64,000 nucleotides of DNA from 66-474 sp035281745 (GCA_035281745.1 DATEDI010000021.1:62001-126000); one strand, 5' to 3'; numbered from the stretch's first letter, positions 37,506-48,103 are shown. Notes: generated from the letters alone by a model not told the origin. Numbers and translations: made by a program.

Positions 37506-39422
37506 ATGACAGACGCTTCCACGCCCGAACCGGCGCGCCACGCACCGGCCGCCCGCGTCGCATTGATCGTGGTGCTCGCCATCGCGTTCGTGTTGTGCAC
37601 GTCGTGGCTGGATGGCGGTACCGATGTGCTGCCGAACGCGCTGTGGACCTATCCGGCGTGGGTGCCTTGGTGGAATGCGCCGCTGCGCATGATCTGCAAC
37701 GCGCTGCCGGGGCTGCTACTGGCGTTCGCGCTGCTGGCATGGACGCGGCGCGCGTTCTGGTCGTTCGCACTGGCGTTCGCCATCCAGTCGCTGATCTACG
37801 GCGTGAATGCGCTGAAGGTGCAGAACCTCGCCATTCCGCTGATGCCCGCGGATTTCCGGATGCTGGGCCAGCTCAGGCATGGCGGTGGCGAATTGCTGTC
37901 GGGCTACCTGCCGCACATCGCCTTGCTGATCGTGGTGGCTATCGTCGCAATCGGATTGCTGGTGCTCTGGTTCCGCTTCGAACCGCCGGTCTGGCGCAAA
38001 TACCCGAAGCGTTGGCGCGGCGCGGCATCGGTGGTGCTGTTCGCGGCGCTGATCACGCTGATCGTGGGCGCGTCTTTCTGGCGCGGCGTATACGATCCGA
38101 AGCTGCTGGGGATGCAGCCGTGGTCGCCGCTGGCGACCCGCCAGCACGACGGATTGATCGGCTCGCTGCTGCTGTTCCACCTGCAATATGGTTCGCAGCA
38201 CCGCAAGGCGGACGTGCCGGCGGCGCTGGCGTTGATGGCGCACTACGAGCCGCGGATCGCGGCGCAACCCCGCCCGCCCGCCGAAGCGCAGAAGCCCGAC
38301 ATCGTGGTGATCCTGTCCGAATCGTTTTTCGATCCGACGATCATGAAGGGCTATCCGCCCGGCACCGATCTCACGCCCAACCTGCACCGCCTCGAACAAT
38401 ACGGCACCTCGGGCTGGCTGCACGTGCCCACATTCGGCGGCGGCACCATCCGTACCGAGTTCGAAGTCCTGACCGGGCTGTCGCTGCGCTATTTTCCGCA
38501 GGTGCAGTTTCCGTATCTGCAGATCAACGAGAAGGCGATTCCCGGGGTCGTGCGGCTGCTTGCGGGCGACGGCTACACCACGCTGGCGGTGCACGGCAAC
38601 AACCCCGGCTTCTGGAATCGCACCACTGCGTTCAAGGAACTCGGCTTCGACAAGTTCATTTCGATCAGCGACTTTCCGCCTGGTGATTCGGTGAATGACG
38701 GCAAGTACATGTCGGACAAATCCTTCACCGACGAATTGCTGCGCCAGTTGCCGAATACCGGTCCGCCGCGCTTCGTGCTGGGCATCAGCATCGAGGCGCA
38801 CGGGCCGTACGATCAAAGCTACGGCATCGACGAGAAAGCGCGCGACGCGATTCCGGTACCTGCCGGAGTCACCGACGCACAGGCGAAGACGGAGTTGCAG
38901 AACTACATCTACCACATGCAGCACGCCGACCAGCAGCTCGGGCGCCTGGTCGACACGCTGGCGCAGCGCAAGCGGCGCACCGTGATCCTGTTTTTCGGCG
39001 ACCACCTGCCCGCACTGGTACCCGCGTTCCAGCAGGCGGGCTTCAAGAACGGCGGCGGCTTCCTCACGCAGACGGTGCCATACATCCTCATCGACACCGC
39101 ACACATGGACCACGCGACGAAGCAGAACGCGGCCGCGTGGGAACTGCCGGGCATGGTGTTGCAGCAGGCCGGCATCGCCGGCGACGATTATTTCGCGCTG
39201 ACGCGGCTGGTCGCGCCGGAACTCGCGGACCTCACCCGTGCGCCCGATGCACCGGTCGCACCGGAAAACGTCGAGCAGAAACAACTCGACGAAGGCATGC
39301 GCAACGTGGCCGACCTGCGGCTCAAGAACAAACTGGACAAACTGTGGCCGAAGGCGGCCGCGATGGCGCAGCAGAACTCGACGTCGACAGCCGCCGTACC
39401 GGTGACGCACGGCGTTCGATAG
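37506..39422 (+). CDS. LTA synthase/OpgB-like phosphoglycerol transferase (sulfatase fold)
   Basis: A 638-residue protein with an N-terminal membrane domain (helices about 17-35, 65-80, 84-101, 136-157, 173-190) and a periplasmic sulfatase-type domain. Metal site ESFFDP (E272) and the likely nucleophile T314 in FGGGTIRTEFEVLTG match the LtaS/OpgB family, followed by NNPGFWNRTTAFKELGF and ILFFGDHLPAL. In Gram-negative bacteria such enzymes transfer phosphoglycerol from phosphatidylglycerol to periplasmic glucans or LPS. It is divergent from glnE. Confidence 0.9.
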   Translation: MTDASTPEPARHAPAARVALIVVLAIAFVLCTSWLDGGTDVLPNALWTYPAWVPWWNAPLRMICNALPGLLLAFALLAWTRRAFWSFALAFAIQSLIYGVNALKVQNLAIPLMPADFRMLGQLRHGGGELLSGYLPHIALLIVVAIVAIGLLVLWFRFEPPVWRKYPKRWRGAASVVLFAALITLIVGASFWRGVYDPKLLGMQPWSPLATRQHDGLIGSLLLFHLQYGSQHRKADVPAALALMAHYEPRIAAQPRPPAEAQKPDIVVILSESFFDPTIMKGYPPGTDLTPNLHRLEQYGTSGWLHVPTFGGGTIRTEFEVLTGLSLRYFPQVQFPYLQINEKAIPGVVRLLAGDGYTTLAVHGNNPGFWNRTTAFKELGFDKFISISDFPPGDSVNDGKYMSDKSFTDELLRQLPNTGPPRFVLGISIEAHGPYDQSYGIDEKARDAIPVPAGVTDAQAKTELQNYIYHMQHADQQLGRLVDTLAQRKRRTVILFFGDHLPALVPAFQQAGFKNGGGFLTQTVPYILIDTAHMDHATKQNAAAWELPGMVLQQAGIAGDDYFALTRLVAPELADLTRAPDAPVAPENVEQKQLDEGMRNVADLRLKNKLDKLWPKAAAMAQQNSTSTAAVPVTHGVR

Positions 39423-39479
39423 CCGGATTCGTCCAAGCGTATCGTCGGCGCACTCCGCCAAGGCGTTTTGATTTTGCTC

Positions 39480-39592
39480 GTCATTCCGGGGCCGCCACGG
39501 ACCCATCGTGGCGGAACCCGGAAGCGGTTGCCCCTGTCGATCAACGGATTGCAACAAAGGCCCTGGGTTCCCGCTTTCGCGGGAATGACGAA
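39480..39592. repeat. GTCATTCCGG-type inverted repeat
   Basis: Arms GTCATTCCGGGG and CGCGGGAATGACG bracket about 110 bp in the convergent gap between the phosphoglycerol transferase and S41 peptidase genes. Confidence 0.55.
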
Positions 39593-39614
39593 AAGAGGTT
39601 CTCCAGCGCTGTTC

Positions 39615-42600
39615 TTAATGGCCGAGCTGTCGCAACAGCGTTCCGACCGCCGCATCCAGATCGCTGTCCTTGTCCTGATACGCCTCGCCCAACGGGCGGG
39701 CGACCGGCACGTCGACGGGGCGCGGATGCATCTCCATCGGCTGGCCGTTTTCGGTGGTGACGGTGATGAACGGCAAGCGCACGGTTGAACCGTCGATCAG
39801 TTTTTCGTTGCTGGTGTAGATGATCCAGCCCGCGGTCGGCTCGCCGACCACTTTGCCGAGCCCGAGTTCGCGATAGCCTTCGCTGAAGTCCTCGCCGTCG
39901 GACAAGGTCACGCGATTGGTGACCAACACCGTCGGGCGTTCCAACGCGCGTTGGCCGAGGATGCTGCGCGCGGGTTGCGCATCCTCGAAGCCGCGGAAAG
40001 TCATGTTGAGGTACGGTTTGCGCGCCAGCACGTCGAGCGCATACGCGTTGACGAAACCGCCGAAGTTGTTGCGCACGTCGACCACCACGCCTTCGCGGGT
40101 CATGTTCTGCGCGTCGAGGTCGCGGTAGAGACGGCGCAACGATGCTTCGGACATGTCGGCCAGATGCACGTAGCCGAGCTTGCCGCCGCTGATCTTGGTG
40201 ACATACGCCCGATTGCGCGCGACCCAAGCGTCGTAGGCCAGCGCGCCGAGCGTGTGCGAGTCGATCGGCTTCACCTCCACATTGCGACCGCTGCCCTTGC
40301 CCGCCACACGCAACGCAGTCTTCTTGCCGATGCGATCTTCCAACAGCGCGTACAGATCGTCACCCGCGCCGATCGCGTGGCCATCGACCGCCTGCAGCGT
40401 GTCGCCCACCTCGATGCCGGCGATCGCGGCGGGCGACAACGGCACGATTTGCGCCACGCGCAACGTGCCGTCGCGCTCGTACGCGGCGGTGTCGAACACC
40501 AACCCCAGGCGACCGGTGACCGGCTGCGCATGCCCGTTCGCACGCACGCCCGAATGCGAGGCGTTCAACTCGCCGACCAGCAGGTTCATCAGCCAGTTCA
40601 CGCTGGCCGGCGTCGGTGCGCCCGCGATCAGCGGCGCGTACGCCGCACGCACCGCGTTCCAGTCGACGCCATTCATGTGCGGATCGTGGAAGTTGTCGCG
40701 CAGCCAGGTCCACGCCTGATTGAACGCAGTCATCTTGTCCTGCGCAAAATCGATGTCCATCTCCGCGTTCAACGCGATCGACTTGGCCTTGCCGCCCTCC
40801 TCCAGCGGCACCGAGAACAGCTTGCCATCGTCGAGGTAATACACCTTCTTGCCATCGGGGCTGAACTGCGCGTCGGCCTTGTCGCCGCGGGTGGACGTCA
40901 ACTGGCGCGCGACCGGCGGTTCGTCGGCCAGCGGATCCAGCGACCACGCGTAGAGATTGGTGCGACCGGCAACGCGCGCGCTGATCACCAGCGTCTTTCC
41001 GTCGGGGCTGAGCACGATCGATTGCGCATCCAGCCCGGTCGGCAGCAACGCGAGGCGCTGGCGAATGCCGTCGGCATCGATCCGCACGTTTTTTGGCTGC
41101 TTCGGCGCCTTGCCTTTCGCGTCGTGCTTGTCGGCCGCCTCGTGTTTCTCACCGGAATCGTTCTCGTGCGACGGCTCGGGCGTGGTCTGGCGGAACAGGT
41201 CGCGGAACTGGTCTTCGCGGAACTTCGGCGTCTGCGGCACCAGGTCCACGCTCGCGATCTGGCCCTGTTCGGTGCGCTGGCCCGTAATGAACAGGAAAGT
41301 CTTGCCGTCGGGGCTGAAGGCGACGTCGTCGGAGAATGTGTTGGCGAGGCTGCTCAACGCAATCGTCTTGCCGCTGTCGACGTTCACGGCCACCGCGTTG
41401 CGGAACATGCGCGGGCCCCACTCCAGCACTGCGATCCAGCGGCCATCGTGCGACCACGCCAACGGGCGGTCGGAGGTAAGCGGGCGGCGCAGATCGAGGT
41501 GCGCACTCACGAGTGTGCGCGCATGGCGACTCGACACGTCCATCAATGCCAGTTCGCGCCCGTCGCGCAGGAACGCCAGCGTCTTGCCGTCCGGCGAAAA
41601 CGCGGGCGAGGTCTCTTCGCCATCGCCGTTGGTGAGCTGCATTTCCTTGCCGGCGTCGAAGTCGTACAGATAAAGATGCTCGCCGCCTTCGCGGAACGCG
41701 CCGTACACGATGCGACGGCTGTCCGGCGCCCACGCGATGCCGTAGGCATCGCCTGGCGCGCGGGTGACGCGCACCGCGTCGCCGCCCTTGTCGGCGTCGG
41801 CGGCGAACACGGCGCCGTGCGCGACGAACGCCACCTTCTTGCCGTCGGGCGACAAGGCGAGATCGTGGAAATCGTCATGCAGGGTCTTGTGCTGATCCTC
41901 CGGCCCGGCGACCGCGCCGGCCAGCGCGATCGACATGGGTTGCGCGTTGCCGGTCGCGGTATCCAACGTCCAGATGCTCAAGTCGCGCTCGAACGCGATG
42001 GTCTTGCCGTCACCTGAAATCGTCGGCCACAACACGCGGCCATCGGTAAAACGGGTGAGCGCCGCTTCGCTGCCATCGCGCTGCACGTGCCAGATGTTTT
42101 CGTTGCCGCCGCGATCGCTCATGTAATAAAGCGACTGTCCGTCCGGCGCCCACATCGCCCAATCGGCGCGCGCGTCGTCGGGCGTCAGCCGCGAGTACGC
42201 GTGCGAACCATCGTTCTTCAAAAGCCAGATCGCACCGTGGTCGATGTGCGCACTGCCATGCCGCCACCACTGGAACGCGCCCATGCCGCCGCCGACCAGC
42301 GCGACGGTCGAGTTGTCCGGCGAAGGCACGCCCTGCTCCTCGTTGCGATACGCCTCCAGCGACACCGGCATGGGCGTGCCGCCTGTCGCGCGCACGCGAT
42401 ACACCGCGTTGAAACCGCCGATATTGTCGCGCCCGGAACTGAAGTAAAGCCACTGGCCGTCGTGCGACCAGCCGCTCAATTCATCGCGGCCGTCGGCGTA
42501 CGTCACGCGTGAAAGTTTGCCGCTCGCGATGTCCAGCACGTAGATGTCGCCATCGCCGGTGGCGTCCGACACGAACGCAAGCCGGTTGCCATCCGGCGAA

Positions 42601-42833
42601 AACAGCGGCCGCGAATCGGCGCCCTTGTCGGCCACCATCAGATGCGCCGCACCGCCCGTGGCCGGCACTTCCCAGATCGCACCGCCCGACACGAAGGCGA
42701 CGCGCGTTGCGTCCGGCGAAATCGCCGGCTGCGCGAAGCCAGGTTTCGGCGCGGGTGCGGTGTCGACCGCGGCCTGCAATGGAAACGCCAGCACCGCAAC
42801 CAGCGCCACGGCGGCAAGATGGATCGCGCGCAT
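39615..42833 (-). CDS. Exported tricorn-like S41 peptidase with beta-propeller and PDZ domains
   Basis: A 1072-residue protein with signal MRAIHLAAVALVAVLAFPLQAA. Two long blocks of WD40/PD40-type repeats follow (about 35-640, many SPDGxxxAF units), then a PDZ domain (AGIEVGDTLQAVDGHAIG) and a C-terminal S41 domain. The tricorn tetrad is complete: Ser-His in GELNASHSGV, the nucleophile in VTLSDGEDFSEGY and the glutamate in GEPTAGWIIYTSN. It resembles archaeal tricorn protease, which trims peptides, but is secreted. A strong GAGGGGAG ribosome binding site precedes the start at 42831-42833. It is divergent from the outer-membrane protein gene. Confidence 0.92.
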   Translation of the reverse strand: MRAIHLAAVALVAVLAFPLQAAVDTAPAPKPGFAQPAISPDATRVAFVSGGAIWEVPATGGAAHLMVADKGADSRPLFSPDGNRLAFVSDATGDGDIYVLDIASGKLSRVTYADGRDELSGWSHDGQWLYFSSGRDNIGGFNAVYRVRATGGTPMPVSLEAYRNEEQGVPSPDNSTVALVGGGMGAFQWWRHGSAHIDHGAIWLLKNDGSHAYSRLTPDDARADWAMWAPDGQSLYYMSDRGGNENIWHVQRDGSEAALTRFTDGRVLWPTISGDGKTIAFERDLSIWTLDTATGNAQPMSIALAGAVAGPEDQHKTLHDDFHDLALSPDGKKVAFVAHGAVFAADADKGGDAVRVTRAPGDAYGIAWAPDSRRIVYGAFREGGEHLYLYDFDAGKEMQLTNGDGEETSPAFSPDGKTLAFLRDGRELALMDVSSRHARTLVSAHLDLRRPLTSDRPLAWSHDGRWIAVLEWGPRMFRNAVAVNVDSGKTIALSSLANTFSDDVAFSPDGKTFLFITGQRTEQGQIASVDLVPQTPKFREDQFRDLFRQTTPEPSHENDSGEKHEAADKHDAKGKAPKQPKNVRIDADGIRQRLALLPTGLDAQSIVLSPDGKTLVISARVAGRTNLYAWSLDPLADEPPVARQLTSTRGDKADAQFSPDGKKVYYLDDGKLFSVPLEEGGKAKSIALNAEMDIDFAQDKMTAFNQAWTWLRDNFHDPHMNGVDWNAVRAAYAPLIAGAPTPASVNWLMNLLVGELNASHSGVRANGHAQPVTGRLGLVFDTAAYERDGTLRVAQIVPLSPAAIAGIEVGDTLQAVDGHAIGAGDDLYALLEDRIGKKTALRVAGKGSGRNVEVKPIDSHTLGALAYDAWVARNRAYVTKISGGKLGYVHLADMSEASLRRLYRDLDAQNMTREGVVVDVRNNFGGFVNAYALDVLARKPYLNMTFRGFEDAQPARSILGQRALERPTVLVTNRVTLSDGEDFSEGYRELGLGKVVGEPTAGWIIYTSNEKLIDGSTVRLPFITVTTENGQPMEMHPRPVDVPVARPLGEAYQDKDSDLDAAVGTLLRQLGH

Positions 42834-42970
42834 CGGAACTCCCCTCGACCGTATTCGTCGCGGGAGTGTAGCCATGCTCGCGCAACCGGCAATGGGCCAT
42901 TGGTCGTGGCCTGCGCGCCCGTCGGTGGATCGCGTTATCGTGTCGCGTGAGGTTTTGCGCAGGAGACGTG

Positions 42971-43780
42971 ATGCGAAGGTTGTTCGGCTGCGGCGTACTG
43001 GCGACCTGCACCCTCGTCGCCGGTGTCGCGCCATGCCTCGCCGGCCCGCCGTTCTTCACCGATGATCCCGAGCCGGTGGAGCTCCGACACAACGAATTCT
43101 ATGTGTTCGGCACGCTCGACCACGCCGACGGTGCCAGCGCGATCAGCGGTCCCGCGATCGAATACAACCGCGGCGTCGCGCCGAACACGCAGTTCCACCT
43201 CGTGCTGCCTTACGCCTGGAACGTGCCGAACCACGCCGCCACCGCGTCCGGCATCGGCGATGTCGAGCTGGGCATCAAGTACCGCTTCGTGAATGTGGAC
43301 AATGGCGGATTGCAGATCGGCGCGTTTCCGATGGCGGAGCTGGCGACCGGCAGCGTGCGTCGCGGCCTCGGCAACGGGCACACTTGGTATCGCCTGCCGC
43401 TGTGGATACAGAAAAGCATGGGCGCGTGGACGTTCGACGGCGGCGGCGGCTTCATCATCAATCCCGCGCCCGGCATGTACGACGCGAGCTCCGGCGGCGC
43501 GCTGGCGCAATACACCTTCAATCGGCGCTGGACGCTCGGCCTGGAACTGTTCCGCCAGAACGCACTGGCTGCCGACCAGCCCGGCTACACCCTCCTGAAC
43601 GCGGGCGGCTACCTCAACTTCTCGAAAAACTTCAGCCTGCTGTTTTCCGCGGGCGGCAGCGTGGCCGGCGCGCAACACACCGTCGCGTATCTTGGTCTGT
43701 ACTGGACGTGGTCGTCGGCGCGCTCAACGACTCGGCGATTGAGCGCTGCGGAACGATTCAGCAATCCGTCTGCGCGCTGA
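42971..43780 (+). CDS. Outer-membrane beta-barrel 'transporter' of the Phenol_MetA_deg family
   Basis: A 269-residue protein with signal GCGVLATCTLVAGVAPCLAG and alternating amphipathic strands (FYVFGTLDH, FHLVLPYAWNVPN, VELGIKYRFVN, and terminal LLFSAGGSVAG, YLGLYWTW). It matches the meta-pathway phenol-degradation-like channel family, whose members are predicted outer-membrane porins of unknown substrate. It has an AGGAG site before the ATG at 42971. The last 20 residues (SSARSTTRRLSAAERFSNPSAR) look like a poorly conserved tail. Confidence 0.8.
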   Translation: MRRLFGCGVLATCTLVAGVAPCLAGPPFFTDDPEPVELRHNEFYVFGTLDHADGASAISGPAIEYNRGVAPNTQFHLVLPYAWNVPNHAATASGIGDVELGIKYRFVNVDNGGLQIGAFPMAELATGSVRRGLGNGHTWYRLPLWIQKSMGAWTFDGGGGFIINPAPGMYDASSGGALAQYTFNRRWTLGLELFRQNALAADQPGYTLLNAGGYLNFSKNFSLLFSAGGSVAGAQHTVAYLGLYWTWSSARSTTRRLSAAERFSNPSAR

Positions 43781-43874
43781 ATTGCCATCATCCGAAATTC
43801 AGCATCGGTTGGCCCGGGCTGGCTAGGTTCGGGATCACCGTGCGCACTCGCACGCTGTCGCTCGGAGGATTCCC

Positions 43875-44726
43875 ATGCGCAAGACCCTTTTCGCCGTATC
43901 CATCACCGCCGCCTGTGTGCTAGCCACGCCCGCGTTCGCCCAAGTGCATCTGGGCGGCGCCGGCCAAGTCGCAGGCAATTTGGGCGCGAGTGCCCATCAG
44001 ATGCTGCCCAACCCCCTACCGCACACCATGCAGACCACCCAGCAGCTGGAGCAACAGAGCGACCGGTCCACGCACCGCACGACGCACAAGGTGCGCCAGG
44101 CAGCGGACCGCTCAACCCATGCGCGCGCCGGCGTGGATGCCAGCCAGCAAGCCGGGGTTTCCGCGACCACCCGCGCGGGCAACACGCAAGCCAGCGGTTC
44201 CGCCCGTGCCGAGGCCGGATTGAACACCGCAGCCGCCGCGGGCCAGGCGGGCGAAGTTGGCCGCGGTGTCGGCGGTACCGTGCGCAATACCGCCAACACT
44301 GCGATCCAGTCCGCCGACCGCACCGCGGGTTCCGTCGGTAGCGCGGTAAACGGCATCAATGCCAGTGGCAATGCCAACGGTGCGGCCAGTGGCAGCGGCA
44401 ACGTCGCCGGCGGTTCGGCAAACGGCAGTGGCAATGCCGGCGCAAGCTCCATGGCAGGTGCCGGGCTGAATACCGCGGCGGCCGCAGGCCAAGCCGGCGA
44501 AGTCGGCCGTGGTGTCGGCGGCACTGTGCGCAATACCGCCAACTCCGCAGTCCAGTCCACCAGCCGCACCGCGGGTTCGGTCGGCAGCGCGGTGAACGGG
44601 ATCAATGCCAGCGGCAATGCCGACGCCGCGGCCAGTGGTCACGCGGCTACGCAGACCCACTCCGCGAGCGATCGCGGGCATCGCCAGAACCAGGCTCCTC
44701 CCTCATCGGGCAGCGAGCAGCCATAG
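43875..44726 (+). CDS. Secreted Gly/Ala/Asn-rich repeat protein of unknown function
   Basis: A 283-residue protein with a signal peptide (KTLFAVSITAACVLATPAFA) and an excellent GGAGG ribosome binding site. A Gln/Thr/His-rich segment (about 50-85) is followed by two tandem near-identical blocks, residues 114-172 and 196-255, each reading AGLNTAAAAGQAGEVGRGVG...SVGSAVNGINASGNA. The DNA copies differ at about 18 silent positions and only four or so replacements, so the protein sequence is under selection. Period 82 residues. Glycine-rich repeats with GVGG and NGINASGNA could be structural or surface-associated. It ends at a strong terminator, so it is monocistronic. Confidence 0.75.
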   Translation: MRKTLFAVSITAACVLATPAFAQVHLGGAGQVAGNLGASAHQMLPNPLPHTMQTTQQLEQQSDRSTHRTTHKVRQAADRSTHARAGVDASQQAGVSATTRAGNTQASGSARAEAGLNTAAAAGQAGEVGRGVGGTVRNTANTAIQSADRTAGSVGSAVNGINASGNANGAASGSGNVAGGSANGSGNAGASSMAGAGLNTAAAAGQAGEVGRGVGGTVRNTANSAVQSTSRTAGSVGSAVNGINASGNADAAASGHAATQTHSASDRGHRQNQAPPSSGSEQP

Positions 44727-44760
44727 CCACATCGAAGGTTGCATAGTCGTTTAGACACTC

Positions 44761-44793
44761 GCCCCCGGAAGCGATTCCGGGGGCAATTTTTTG
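44761..44793 (+). terminator. Rho-independent terminator of the secreted repeat protein gene
   Basis: Perfect 10-bp stem GCCCCCGGAA-gcga-TTCCGGGGGC followed by AATTTTTTGG. Confidence 0.9.
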
Positions 44794-44883
44794 GACTGCC
44801 AGCCGAACACGCCTGCGAGCGATTCCTGCAACCGGTGCCCTGCCCACCGGAACTGAAAATGAAGCCATCAAACTCGCATGGAA

Positions 44884-45111
44884 TCAATGTCGCCGGTGCG
44901 CCACCAAGCCCGCATTCGAGACGATGAAGGGCGCCAGGTAATTCAGCGCCAATTTCGCCGCGAGATGCGCGTTTATGACGCCGCGCAGTAACTCGTCGCC
45001 GTGGTTGAACAGGTTCAGCCAACTGCCGACCACGAACGCGATCAGCAGCGTGCGTTTCAGGTGCACGGGTGCGAACACCACGCACGCGAAGGTCTTGAGG
45101 GTCGCGATCAT
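44884..45111 (-). CDS. nrtS: NrtS-like small nitrate/nitrite transporter component
   Basis: A 75-residue protein with two hydrophobic segments: LKRTLLIAFVVGSWLNLFNHGDELL and LNYLAPFIVSNAGLV. It matches the compact NrtS family described from the segment LKRTLLIAFVVGSWLNLFNHGDELL followed by a second helix with NYLAPFIVS. NrtS forms a nitrate channel or exchanger in some bacteria. The start ATG at 45109-45111 has a plausible upstream site. An ORF from 45195 adds an unconserved leader. The call rests on remembered family likeness, not a search. Confidence 0.6.
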   Translation of the reverse strand: MIATLKTFACVVFAPVHLKRTLLIAFVVGSWLNLFNHGDELLRGVINAHLAAKLALNYLAPFIVSNAGLVAHRRH

Positions 45112-45282
45112 TGCGCGAGCATAGCGGAGCTGAAAATCGTCCCGCGACGGCTCGCGGGAGCTTCGTGCTTCGACGCCCGTCGACTTCGCCACCACGCGGC
45201 TACGCGTGAACCTGATCCTGCAGGCGCAACCTTTCGCACGTTCCGAAGGGAGTCGTGGTCGATCCCGCAGTGGACTGCGCGA

Positions 45283-45690
45283 TCAATCGGCGCCAAAGGC
45301 GCGCACCAGCACTCTTTGGCAACGCTTCTCGCACAGGTAACGGCGCTGGGTTCCGTCGGCGCGATACAGATAGCCCGCACCCCCGGCGTTGATGCTGAAG
45401 CTCCACACTTCGCCATCCAGCGTCAACGTGCCTTCGTATCGACAAGGAAGAATGACCGACCGATCGTGGAATTCGGGGCCGCCGACCTCGGTTGCGATGC
45501 GGAAGAACGTGGAAACATCGTGCGGGGTCGGTGCAAAAGATTGGCACATCGCGTGTGCGGGGTCGTTCGTGTCCACGCTCGATGAGAGTGCCGTCACCGT
45601 GATGCGTCCCGGAACCCGCGCCGGCTGGCAAGCCGCAAGCCACACAGGCAGGAGAAGGCCGGCCGCCGACATGGCCGGGCCGCGCTTCAT
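45283..45690 (-). CDS. Small lipoprotein of unknown function
   Basis: A 135-residue protein with lipoprotein signal MSAAGLLLPVWLAAC (C21) followed by a short domain. The domain contains DNDPAHAMCQSF, CRYEGTLTLDGEVWSFSINAGGAGYLYRADG and two late cysteines (YLCEKRC). I do not recognise the family. Start candidates are the ATG at 45688-45690 and one six codons downstream; an upstream open frame runs through the groEL terminator and is rejected. Confidence 0.65.
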   Translation of the reverse strand: MKRGPAMSAAGLLLPVWLAACQPARVPGRITVTALSSSVDTNDPAHAMCQSFAPTPHDVSTFFRIATEVGGPEFHDRSVILPCRYEGTLTLDGEVWSFSINAGGAGYLYRADGTQRRYLCEKRCQRVLVRAFGAD

Positions 45691-45779
45691 CGCGCGCCAT
45701 CTTTGGGCGGCAGCTCGGGAATTTTCGACATCGCGCAAGTGCTCGGATGAATTCGGTGCGTGTGATGGCATGAAAAAAA

Positions 45780-45801
45780 GCCCCGCGATCACTCGCGGGG
45801 C
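45780..45801. terminator. Bidirectional terminator downstream of groEL
   Basis: Perfect 9-bp stem GCCCCGCGA-tcac-TCGCGGGGC with A7 on its left and TTTT on its right. It terminates the leftward groESL transcript about 120 bases past the groEL stop and can also act rightward. Confidence 0.85.
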
Positions 45802-45859
45802 TTTTGATGCTTTGGACTTCGTCCGAGGCGGCGCGAACCAAGGATGGTTCGCGCTACCA

Positions 45860-45919
45860 CGTAGCCCGGGTTGAGCGGCTCTGCCGCGAAGCCCGGGTTG
45901 ATCGGTCATGGATGACCGA

Positions 45920-45921
<2 letters not shown>
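45860..45921. repeat. Palindromic repeat overlapping the groEL stop codon
   Basis: A 9-bp-stem palindrome of the TCATGGATGA family (45900-45921) overlaps the TGA of groEL and is preceded by an AGCCCGGGTTGA direct repeat pair (45862-45899). It lacks a T-tract. Confidence 0.6.
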
Positions 45922-47575
<1,654 letters not shown>

Positions 47576-47608
47576 GGTTGGATTCCTGTAATACCTAGCT
47601 TTTGATCG

Positions 47609-47687
47609 TCATTCCGGCGCAAGCCGGAATCCGGTTTTCGCGATCTGCGTTCTGGATGCCGGCCTTCGCCGGCACGACGGAGAAAAA
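47609..47687. repeat. GTCATTCCGG-type inverted repeat between groES and groEL
   Basis: GTCATTCCGGCGCAAGCCGGAATCC and CCGGCCTTCGCCGGCACGAC arms occupy most of the 127-bp space between the two chaperonin genes, where they may affect the mRNA ratio. Confidence 0.5.
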
Positions 47688-47702
47688 TTCGTCGGGCTTC
47701 AA

Positions 47703-47993
47703 TCAGCCCTCAAGTACCGCGACCAGATCGTCTTCGCGCATGACGAGCAGTTCCTCGCCATCGACCTTGACCTCGGTACCGGAATACTTGCCGAACAGCA
47801 CCTTGTCGCCGGCCTTGACCGCCATCGGGCGGACCTTGCCGTCTTCCTGGATCTTGCCGGTGCCCACGGCGACCACTTCACCCTTGATGGGCTTTTCGGT
47901 CGCGGTGTCGGGGATGACGATGCCGCCTGCGGACTTGGTTTCCGCCTCGAGGCGCTTGACGATGACGCGGTCGTGCAAAGGACGAAGCTTCAT
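47703..47993 (-). CDS. groS: Co-chaperonin GroES
   Basis: A 96-residue GroES with MKLRPLHDRVIVKRLEAETKSAGGIVIPDTATEKP and the mobile-loop region, of normal length. The start is the ATG at 47991-47993; an open extension to 48041 overlaps the CIRCE operator and is rejected. First gene of the heat-shock operon. Confidence 0.98.
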   Translation of the reverse strand: MKLRPLHDRVIVKRLEAETKSAGGIVIPDTATEKPIKGEVVAVGTGKIQEDGKVRPMAVKAGDKVLFGKYSGTEVKVDGEELLVMREDDLVAVLEG

Positions 47994-48034
47994 GGTGACT
48001 CCAGCTGCGTTGGGGATGAAAGGGGTTGGCGTTG

Positions 48035-48061
48035 TTAGCACTCAACAACGGCGAGTGCTAA
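48035..48061. promoter_or_regulatory. CIRCE operator (HrcA binding site)
   Basis: TTAGCACTC-N9-GAGTGCTAA is a perfect CIRCE inverted repeat. It begins at the last base of the -10 box of groES, so HrcA would block transcription initiation of groESL. Confidence 0.95.
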
Positions 48062-48088
48062 TTGTAGGTCCGGAACTTGCCGTTTCAA
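48061..48088 (-). promoter_or_regulatory. groESL promoter
   Basis: -35 TTGAAA (48083-48088) and -10 TACAAT (48061-48066), 16 bp apart. CTTGAAA also fits a sigma-32 -35 element, but the -10 does not, so vegetative transcription with HrcA control is the simplest reading. Confidence 0.65.
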
Positions 48089-48103
48089 GTCTCCGTAGAG
48101 CTG

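Noticed and set aside
35175..39557. Antisense open frames over glnE and the phosphoglycerol transferase gene
   Set aside because: The opposite strand carries complete conserved motifs of both enzymes.
39951..42017. 688-codon open frame antisense to the S41 peptidase
   Set aside because: Typical antisense composition; the sense strand shows the complete tricorn tetrad.
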